From [Mycobacterium] fortunisiensis (GTDB taxonomy: Bacteria > Actinomycetota > Actinomycetes > Mycobacteriales > Mycobacteriaceae), in contig NZ_VOMB01000010.1 in the NCBI RefSeq assembly GCF_019050325.1, positions 274,743 through 338,742 on the forward strand: a stretch of DNA of 64,000 nt, written 5' to 3'. Position numbers and translations under genes: made by a program. The notes under the pieces are model-generated. The model was not told the DNA's origin. It saw only the letters and a program-made list of their open reading frames with translations, and searched no databases. Shown here piece after piece: positions 55,914-64,000 of this stretch. The first letter of the stretch is position 1. Every line of letters begins with the position of its first letter.

Positions 55914-56705
55914 ATGACCGCCACCGCCGAGGCCGCCACGGTCCTGGCCGACGCCGCATTCGGCGCCGACCCGGGCCGGTGGCCCCTGCCCGCCGCCACC
56001 ACCTCGCACGAGCGCTGGCTGCGGGCGGTGGCCGCGGGTGGGCAGGGCCGTTACGCGTGCGCGCTGACCGAGCTCGCCGGCGTGCTGCGGAGCCCAGGCA
56101 GCGGACCCCTGGTGTCGCTGGCGCACAGCACCCGCGCCTCCTTCCTGCGTCAGCTGGGTGGCCACGTCCGCGCTCGTGGTGTCGACGGCCTGGCCTGGGC
56201 CCACCGCGGCGAGGACGGCGAGGCGGCCGCCGATGCCCTCGTCGGGCTCGCCGCCGACGCGCTGGGGGTGGGCCGGTTCGGGCTGTCCGGCCGGCTTCTC
56301 GAGCGGGCCCGCGACGTCTCGGCCGCGCCGCGTCCACGGGTCCGGTTGTCGTGGGTCAGCGCCGAGCTGGCGATGGCGCGCGGACACGGCGCCGAAGCGG
56401 TCGAGCATGCCCACCGCGGTGTTGCGGCGGCGGCCGACTACGGCTCGACGCGTCATGCGGTCAAGTCGGATGTGGTGCTGGCTGCGGCACTGTGCAGCGC
56501 CGGCGAGCTCGACGCCGCACGGGAGGTCGCCGACGCGGCGCTGTCGGCCGGCGAGAAGTCCGGGCTGATTCCGCTGTGCTGGGCCTTGGCGTGCCTGCTG
56601 GCCGACATCGGCAGCGCCACGCACGACGCGCCACAAATCATCGGCATCCGCGACCGCTGCGCGGATACAGTGCGCCGCAGAGGCGGCGTGTGGGCCGGAG
56701 CCTGA
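55914..56705 (+). CDS. TPR-like helical protein (Rv3415c-type)
   Basis: 263 residues, almost entirely helical and Ala/Arg/Glu-rich with repeat-like spacing, suggesting TPR-like repeats. It sits between whiB3 and sigD like Rv3415c. ATG at 55914. Function unknown; long antisense reading frames over it are composition artefacts. Confidence 0.8.
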   Translation: MTATAEAATVLADAAFGADPGRWPLPAATTSHERWLRAVAAGGQGRYACALTELAGVLRSPGSGPLVSLAHSTRASFLRQLGGHVRARGVDGLAWAHRGEDGEAAADALVGLAADALGVGRFGLSGRLLERARDVSAAPRPRVRLSWVSAELAMARGHGAEAVEHAHRGVAAAADYGSTRHAVKSDVVLAAALCSAGELDAAREVADAALSAGEKSGLIPLCWALACLLADIGSATHDAPQIIGIRDRCADTVRRRGGVWAGA

Positions 56706-56805
56706 TCCGGCACCGGCCCGGTCGCAGCCGAGCGATCGTTATTGTTTAGCTCGGCCATACCGCCAAGAGTGTCGGTGCTACGTAACGCTGGAGAGATCGC
56801 CCACG

Positions 56806-57384
56806 ATGACAAGTTCGGGAGAGCGTCTCGACATTGTCGTTGCTGAGGCAGTTGCCGGCGATCGGAACGCGCTCTCAGAAGTGCTGGAGATCATTCGGCC
56901 GATCGTCGTGCGGTACGTCCGGGCGAGGGTCGGGGCAACCGAGCGCAGTGGTCTCTCAGCTGATGACGTTGCGCAGGAGGTGTGCTTGGCCGCCATTACG
57001 GCGCTGCCGCGCTACAAAGATCAGGGACGCCCGTTCCTGGCCTTTGTCTACGGCATCGCTGCGCACAAGGTTGCTGACGCGCATCGCGCGGCAGCCCGGA
57101 ACCGTGCCGAGCCCACTGACGTAGTGCCCGAGCGGTTCTCCCTCGACGCGGGGCCCGAACAGTCCGCTCTCGACTCCGAATCTTCGCAGCGGATGGCCCG
57201 GCTGCTGTCCGTGCTGCCCGAGAAGCAGCGCGAGATCCTCATCCTGCGGGTCGTGGTCGGCATGAGTGCCGAGGAGACCGCCGAGGCCGTCGGCAGCACC
57301 GCCGGCGCCGTGCGCGTGGCACAGCACCGTGCCCTGGCCCGGCTCAAGACCGAGATCATGGCGACGAGGCCGGACCATGCCTGA
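56806..57384 (+). CDS. sigD: ECF sigma factor SigD
   Basis: 192 residues; region 2 (about 28-95) and region 4 ('LSVLPEKQREILILRVVVGMSAEETAEAVG'). In M. tuberculosis SigD is released from the membrane anti-sigma RsdA after ClpXP degradation. ATG at 56806; its end overlaps rsdA by 8 bases, matching Rv3414c-Rv3413c. Confidence 0.94.
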   Translation: MTSSGERLDIVVAEAVAGDRNALSEVLEIIRPIVVRYVRARVGATERSGLSADDVAQEVCLAAITALPRYKDQGRPFLAFVYGIAAHKVADAHRAAARNRAEPTDVVPERFSLDAGPEQSALDSESSQRMARLLSVLPEKQREILILRVVVGMSAEETAEAVGSTAGAVRVAQHRALARLKTEIMATRPDHA

Positions 57385-58549
57385 CTTCGGCCGCTGGACC
57401 TCAAACGGTGGTGATCCGTCCCTCAACGAGATCAACCGGACCGAGAAATTCATCGAGGCGCTCTCCCTCGAGCGGCAGGTCTATGCCACCGATCGGGAAG
57501 AGGCCGAGCTGTCCGTCCTGCTGGCCGGATGGCGAGACGACGCACGACGCACGCCGATGTCGGGTATCGCGACGCCGCGCGAAGCCGTCGCGGCTCTCGA
57601 CAAGGCCACCGCGCAGGGCCGGGTGCGGATCCCCATGGCGCTGGTGGGGTCGATGGCCGCCGCGGTGCTCTGCGTCGGCGGTTTCGGTGCCGCGGTGTAC
57701 GGTTCCGGCCCCGGCGACGCCCTGTTCGGGGTGCGCGGTGCGGTCTTCGGGACCCAACAGACCGCGCGCGACGTGCATGTCGAGTTGGCGTCCAGCGAGC
57801 TCAGGCAGGTGCAGCAACTGATCGACGAGGGCCAGTGGGAACAGGCCCAGGAGAAGCTGCAGACCATCACCACCACGGTGGCCACCGTCGACAACGAACA
57901 ACGCAAGCAGGAACTCGTCGACCGTTGGCAACAACTGTCGGTCAAGGTCGAGAACCGCGACCCGAATGCGACCGTGCCGCCCGACGCGCCGCCGGTGGTG
58001 CTGCCCGAGGTGACGGTGACGACGACGCCGTCGTCCGGCGAGAGTCCCACCGAGGAGACTCCGACGTCGACGCCGGTGAGCCCGACGACGAGTCCGACGA
58101 GTCCAACGAGCCCGACGAGCCCGGGTACGACGCCCACGACCGCTCCGCAGGAGCCGGTGCCGGGATCGGAGACGGTGGTCCCGTCCACCCCGGCGCCGTC
58201 GTCGGCGCCCGAGACCACAGGTCCGGAACATTCGGCGACGTCATCGCCGGTGACGACCGAGCCGACGGCCCCGTCGCCCTCGAGCAGCGCCCGGCCGACG
58301 GTTCCGGCGACCTCGTCAGCACCGACTGCTCCGGCGACCACCGCCCGGCCGTCCACCTCGCCGGCTCCTGCCGCCGAGGCGCCGACCACCACCACGACGG
58401 TGGTCACGCAGGTGGAGCCGACATCGGTGCCCTCGGCGCCGCCGGTGCGCGCCACGACGGCCGCACCCACAGCCGACGAGGCCGAAGGCCCGTCGGATGA
58501 GATTCCGCTGTTGCCCGGGTCAGGCGAGACCGGGTCGGGCGAGCGCTAG
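57377..58549 (+). CDS. rsdA: Anti-sigma-D factor RsdA
   Basis: 390 residues: N-terminal sigma-binding segment (1-80), one membrane helix (86-108), and a long extracellular region ending in a Ser/Thr/Pro-rich tail of about 190 residues. The tail likely spans the cell wall. Overlaps sigD by 8 bases; convergent with the DUF5319 gene. Corresponds to Rv3413c but with a longer tail than usual. Confidence 0.92.
   Translation: MPDFGRWTSNGGDPSLNEINRTEKFIEALSLERQVYATDREEAELSVLLAGWRDDARRTPMSGIATPREAVAALDKATAQGRVRIPMALVGSMAAAVLCVGGFGAAVYGSGPGDALFGVRGAVFGTQQTARDVHVELASSELRQVQQLIDEGQWEQAQEKLQTITTTVATVDNEQRKQELVDRWQQLSVKVENRDPNATVPPDAPPVVLPEVTVTTTPSSGESPTEETPTSTPVSPTTSPTSPTSPTSPGTTPTTAPQEPVPGSETVVPSTPAPSSAPETTGPEHSATSSPVTTEPTAPSPSSSARPTVPATSSAPTAPATTARPSTSPAPAAEAPTTTTTVVTQVEPTSVPSAPPVRATTAAPTADEAEGPSDEIPLLPGSGETGSGER
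58088..58123 (+). repeat. 9-bp tandem repeat in the rsdA tail
   Basis: Four copies of ACGAG(T/C)CC(G/A) in tandem encode repeated Thr-Ser-Pro units (SPTSPTSPTSPG). The period is a multiple of three, so copy number can vary without breaking the frame. Confidence 0.85.
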
Positions 58550-58556
58550 TGGACGG

Positions 58557-60670
<2,114 letters not shown>

Positions 60671-60699
60671 CTCGGTGGGGCAGGAGACAAAGAGCAGTC

Positions 60700-61836
60700 A
60701 TGCGCGACATGGTTGAGATCGGCATGGGCAGAACCGCCCGCCGCACCTATGAGCTCGACGACATCACGATCGTGCCTTCGCGGCGGACCCGGTCATCACA
60801 GGACGTGTCGACGGCCTGGCAGCTCGATGCCTACCGCTTCGAGGTTCCCGTGGTCGCCCATCCGACCGATGCGCTGGTGTCGGTCGAGTTCGCGATCGAG
60901 ATGGGCCGGCTCGGCGGGCTCGGCGTGCTCAACGGTGAAGGGTTGATCGGCCGGCACGCCGACGTCGAGGAGAAGATCGCCCAGGTCTTGGACGTGGCAG
61001 CCGGCGCCGACGACGATTCGGCCGCGATCCGGCTGCTGCAGGAACTGCATGCCGCGCCGCTGGATCCGGAGCTGTTGGGTGCGGCGGTGGCCCGCATTCG
61101 CGAGGCCGGGGTGACCACGGCGGTGCGGGTGAGCCCGCAGAACGCCCAGGCGCTGACCCCGACGCTGGTTGCTGCCGGGATCGACCTGCTGGTCATCCAG
61201 GGCACCATCATCTCCGCCGAGCGCGTCGCATCCGATGGCGAGCCGCTGAACCTCAAAACCTTTATCTCCGAGCTCGACGTGCCGGTGGTGGCCGGCGGTG
61301 TGCTCGATCACCGCACCGCGCTGCATCTGATGCGCACCGGGGCGGCCGGCGTGATCGTGGGTTACGGCTCCACGGCCGGGGTGACCACCAGCGACGAGGT
61401 GCTCGGTATCAGCGTGCCGATGGCCACCGCGATCGCCGACGCGGCCGCCGCGCGTCGCGAGTATCTCGACGAGACCGGCGGCCGGTACGTGCATGTGCTG
61501 GCCGACGGCGACATCCACACCTCCGGCGACCTGGCCAAGGCGATCGCCTGTGGGGCCGACGCCGTCGTGCTGGGTACGCCGCTGGCGGTGGCCGACGAAG
61601 CGCAGGGCGGCGGCTGGTTCTGGCCGTCCGCGGCCGCGCACCCGTCGCTGCCGCGGGGCGCGCTGCTACAGGTGGCCCTCGGCGAGCGGCCCGGCCTGGA
61701 GCAGGTGCTCACCGGACCGTCCGACGATCCGTTCGGGTCGTTGAACCTGGTCGGTGGCCTGCGCCGGTCGATGGCCAAGGCTGGGTACTGCGACCTCAAG
61801 GAGTTCCAGAAGGTCGGCCTGACGGTCGGATCCTGA
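60700..61836 (+). CDS. guaB3: IMP dehydrogenase/GMP reductase family protein GuaB3
   Basis: 378 residues without CBS domains. The catalytic cysteine loop of IMPDH is absent ('IVGYGSTAGVTTSDEV' in its place), as in GuaB3 (Rv3410c), whose activity is unresolved. ATG at 60700, 29 bases after guaB2. Retains the TIM-barrel core. Confidence 0.94.
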   Translation: MRDMVEIGMGRTARRTYELDDITIVPSRRTRSSQDVSTAWQLDAYRFEVPVVAHPTDALVSVEFAIEMGRLGGLGVLNGEGLIGRHADVEEKIAQVLDVAAGADDDSAAIRLLQELHAAPLDPELLGAAVARIREAGVTTAVRVSPQNAQALTPTLVAAGIDLLVIQGTIISAERVASDGEPLNLKTFISELDVPVVAGGVLDHRTALHLMRTGAAGVIVGYGSTAGVTTSDEVLGISVPMATAIADAAAARREYLDETGGRYVHVLADGDIHTSGDLAKAIACGADAVVLGTPLAVADEAQGGGWFWPSAAAHPSLPRGALLQVALGERPGLEQVLTGPSDDPFGSLNLVGGLRRSMAKAGYCDLKEFQKVGLTVGS

Positions 61837-61909
61837 CCTGGATCGAGGTTCTTTACAAGTTAGGGCCTCCTGTCTAGAAGTTACCTGTCGGTAGCGTCAT
61901 ACTGATCAC

Positions 61910-63646
61910 ATGAAGCCCGACTACGACGTCTTGGTGATCGGTTCCGGATTCGGCGGCAGCGTGAGTGCGCTGCGGCTGACTGAGAAGGGTTATCGGGTCG
62001 GTGTACTCGAAGCCGGCCAGCGCTTCGCCGACGCCGATTTCGCCAAGACCTCGTGGGATCTGCGCAAGTTCCTGTGGGCACCGAAGTTCGGCATGTACGG
62101 CATCCAGCGCATCCATCTGCTGCGCAACTGCATGATCCTGGCCGGTGCGGGGGTGGGCGGCGGCTCGCTGAACTACGCCAACACGCTGTACGTGCCGCCG
62201 GCGCCGTTCTTCAACGACCCGCAGTGGAAGGACATCACCGACTGGCGCGCTGAGCTGATGCCGCATTACGACCAGGCCCAGCGGATGCTCGGCGTGGTCA
62301 CCAACCCAACTTTCACCGATGCCGACCGGGTGATGAAGGAGGTTGCCGACGACATGGGTTGCGGCGACACGTTCGTCCCGACGCCGGTCGGCGTGTTCTT
62401 CGGTCTCGACGGCGAGAAAACCCCCGGCGAGACGGTGCCCGATCCGTTCTTCGGCGGGGCCGGCCCGGCCCGCACCGGTTGCCTGGAGTGCGGCGAATGT
62501 ATGACCGGATGCCGGCACGGCGCCAAGAACACGCTGGTCAAGAACTACCTCGGCCTGGCGGAATCGGCTGGGGCGCAAGTACACCCGATGACCACGGTGA
62601 CCAGCTTCGAGCAGCGCGCCGACGGTGTGTGGGAAGTCAGCACGGTCCGCACCGGCAGCAAGCTGCGTCGCAACCGCAAGACGTTCACCGCGACGCACCT
62701 CATCCTGGCCGCCGGGACTTACAACACCCAAAAGCTGCTGTTCAAGATGCGCGACACCGGCAGGCTCAATCGGCTCTCGGCCAAGCTGGGCGTGCTGACC
62801 CGGACCAACTCCGAGTCCATCGTCGGTGCGGGCCGACTGTCGGTGGCGCCGGATCTGGATCTCACCCACGGCGTCGCGATCACGTCGTCGATTCACCCGA
62901 CCGCCGACACACATGTCGAACCGGTGCGGTACGGCAAGGGCTCCAACGCCATGGGGCTGCTGCAGACCCTCATGACCGACGGCGCCGGCCCGCAGGGCAC
63001 CGATGTGCCGCGCTGGCGGCAGTTCGTGACGCAGGTCCGTGAGAACCCCGGGCAGATGGCCCGGTTGCTCAACCCCAGGCAGTGGAGCGAGCGCACGGTG
63101 ATCGCGCTGGTGATGCAGCATCTGGACAACTCGATCACCACGTTCACCAAGCGCGGCCCGCTGGGCGCCCGGATCATGTCCTCCAAGCAGGGCCACGGCG
63201 AACCCAACCCGACCTGGATCCCTGCCGGCAACGAGGTGACCCGCCGGATCGCCGAGAAGATCGACGGGGTGGCCGGTGGCACCTGGGGCGAGCTGTTCAA
63301 CATCCCGCTGACCGCACACTTTCTCGGTGGGGCGGCCATCGGTGCCGACGCCGAGCATGGCGTCATCGACCCGTACCAGCGGGTGTACAACTATCCGACG
63401 CTGTATGTGATGGACGGCGCGTCGATCTCGGCGAACCTCGGGGTGAACCCGTCGTTGTCGATCACCGCGCAAGCCGAGCGGGCGGCGTCGCTGTGGCCGA
63501 ACAAGGGGCAGGACGATCAGCGGCCCGCGCAGAACCAGCCCTACCGCAGGCTCGCACCGATCGCCCCCGAGCATCCGGTGGTGCCGGCCGAGGCGCCCGC
63601 CGGGTTGCGGCGGCTGCCCATCGAGCCGGTCAACTCGGCCGGTTAG
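61910..63646 (+). CDS. choD: Cholesterol oxidase-type GMC flavoprotein
   Basis: 578-residue GMC oxidoreductase: FAD motif GSGFGGS (11-17), GMC signatures '[15 protein letters not shown]' and the C-terminal '[12 protein letters not shown]'. It also carries a four-cysteine cluster Cys191, Cys194, Cys197 and Cys201 in [11 protein letters not shown], resembling an iron-sulfur binding site. In M. tuberculosis ChoD is required for virulence but its substrate is debated. Corresponds to Rv3409c. Confidence 0.93.
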   Translation: MKPDYDVLVIGSGFGGSVSALRLTEKGYRVGVLEAGQRFADADFAKTSWDLRKFLWAPKFGMYGIQRIHLLRNCMILAGAGVGGGSLNYANTLYVPPAPFFNDPQWKDITDWRAELMPHYDQAQRMLGVVTNPTFTDADRVMKEVADDMGCGDTFVPTPVGVFFGLDGEKTPGETVPDPFFGGAGPARTGCLECGECMTGCRHGAKNTLVKNYLGLAESAGAQVHPMTTVTSFEQRADGVWEVSTVRTGSKLRRNRKTFTATHLILAAGTYNTQKLLFKMRDTGRLNRLSAKLGVLTRTNSESIVGAGRLSVAPDLDLTHGVAITSSIHPTADTHVEPVRYGKGSNAMGLLQTLMTDGAGPQGTDVPRWRQFVTQVRENPGQMARLLNPRQWSERTVIALVMQHLDNSITTFTKRGPLGARIMSSKQGHGEPNPTWIPAGNEVTRRIAEKIDGVAGGTWGELFNIPLTAHFLGGAAIGADAEHGVIDPYQRVYNYPTLYVMDGASISANLGVNPSLSITAQAERAASLWPNKGQDDQRPAQNQPYRRLAPIAPEHPVVPAEAPAGLRRLPIEPVNSAG

Positions 63647-63669
63647 CCCGCTCGAATCCGGGTATCCAA

Positions 63670-63702
63670 CTCCCACCCCGGGCGGCCGCGCCCGGGCGGG
63701 AG
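63670..63702 (+). terminator. GC-rich hairpin over the phoY ribosome site
   Basis: CCCGGGCG (63677-63684) pairs with CGCCCGGG (63689-63696), extended by CTCCC (63670-63674) with GGGAG (63698-63702). The right arm is also the Shine-Dalgarno GGGAGGG of the next gene. It can end choD transcription or hide the start of phoY translation. Confidence 0.65.
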
Positions 63703-63711
63703 GGATTGGTG

Positions 63712-63984
63712 ATGCGGGAGGCGTTCCGCGACGAGTTGGCCGCGTTGTGCAACCAACTCGCCGAGATGTGCGGGCTGGCCGTCAGCGCGATGCAGCGGGC
63801 CAATCAGGCGCTGCTGGATGCTGATCTGTCGCTGGCCGAGCAGGTAATCGCCGACCACGAGCACATCGCCGACTACAACCATCGCATCGAGGAGTCGGCG
63901 TTCCGGTTGTTGGTGTTGCAACAGCCGGTTGATTGCGCTCATCGAACGTCCCCAGGTGTGCTCGTTGAAATTCCTCACCTGTGA
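63712..63984 (+). pseudogene. phoY: PhoU-family regulator PhoY, truncated
   Basis: The first 73 residues match the N-terminal PhoU domain ([21 protein letters not shown]..., [14 protein letters not shown]). Then homology stops: where family members read 'AGDLRxIVS', this sequence gives DCAHRTSPG and ends at codon 91, against about 215-220 in full PhoY proteins. The junction is at about 63930. Downstream sequence looks unrelated, so an insertion or rearrangement is likely; the window ends 70 bases later, so the element cannot be identified. Confidence 0.8.
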
Positions 63985-64000
63985 GCACCGGTCAGTGTAG

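Noticed and set aside
55653..56749. Long frames on both strands over the Rv3415c-like gene
   Set aside because: Arg/Pro/Gly-rich shadows; only the frame at 55914-56705 has natural codon use and a syntenic counterpart.
61874..63676. 600-codon open frame on the minus strand over choD
   Set aside because: Antisense shadow of a clear GMC oxidoreductase; Arg/Gly/His-rich without any domain pattern, as expected from high-GC codon use.

Overview
The window is high-GC actinobacterial DNA from a mycobacterium, most likely a fast-growing Mycolicibacterium-type species. Evidence: a complete yrbE/mce operon, WhiB3, SigD with its anti-sigma factor RsdA, GroEL1 with a His-rich tail, DUF222/HNH (13E12-type) protein, several F420/FMN split-barrel proteins, and a gene order from about 24.9 kb to the right edge that follows the M. 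tuberculosis block Rv3438 to Rv3409c (hydrolase, glmS, nnr, gadB, alr, tsaE, tsaB, rimI, tsaD, groES, groEL1, whiB3, Rv3415c, sigD, rsdA, Rv3412, guaB2, guaB3, choD) with lineage-specific genes inserted.

Left part (1-24.9 kb) is the accessory and most interesting region. On the minus strand a cytochrome P450 heads an operon that runs without gaps into yrbEA-yrbEB-mceABCDEF (mceF leaves the window), i.e. an Mce lipid importer coupled to a P450. Divergently, on the plus strand, come SDR, Rieske oxygenase, TetR regulator, aldehyde dehydrogenase and a carotenoid-oxygenase-family dioxygenase, closed by a long hairpin; then a second operon with TPP-dependent E1 alpha and beta, acyl-CoA synthetase, two acyl-CoA dehydrogenase subunits, [2Fe-2S] ferredoxin, DUF35 protein, thiolase-like (possibly aldolase) protein, P450-type ferredoxin and an orphan lipoyl-domain protein. 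A minus-strand medium-chain reductase closes the cluster. Three promoters in the cluster carry the same ACCAA-centred motif next to a -10-like hexamer. The whole reads as a regulon for uptake, oxidative cleavage and CoA-dependent degradation of an unidentified lipid (terpenoid, apocarotenoid or stilbene-like substrate are guesses).

Middle part (24.9-44 kb) is core: cell-wall precursor genes (glmS, alr), metabolite repair (nnr), glutamate decarboxylase, a fully overlapping operon alr-hydrolase-tsaE-tsaB-rimI-tsaD-NTF2-like for t6A tRNA modification, and the groES/groEL1 heat-shock genes behind a CIRCE operator. Inserted in it are a flavin/ferredoxin reductase module with its own TetR regulator and two palindromic operators, a NarL-type regulator lacking its phosphorylation site, and a 13E12-type HNH protein.

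Between groEL1 and whiB3 (44.0-55.1 kb) sits an insertion relative to M. tuberculosis: DUF2510 membrane protein, SRPBCC protein, an adenylate cyclase followed by a broken tandem copy with an internal 71-bp deletion, BBE-type flavin oxidase, zinc alcohol dehydrogenase, a TetR with operator-like palindromes, a deazaflavin-dependent nitroreductase-like protein, and an ECF sigma factor with a DoxX-like membrane protein. The right part (55.2-63.7 kb) is core again: whiB3, sigD-rsdA, DUF5319, guaB2-guaB3, choD. At the right edge a phoY (PhoU-family) gene loses its homology after about 73 residues, so it is probably interrupted. No tRNA, rRNA or CRISPR array was seen.
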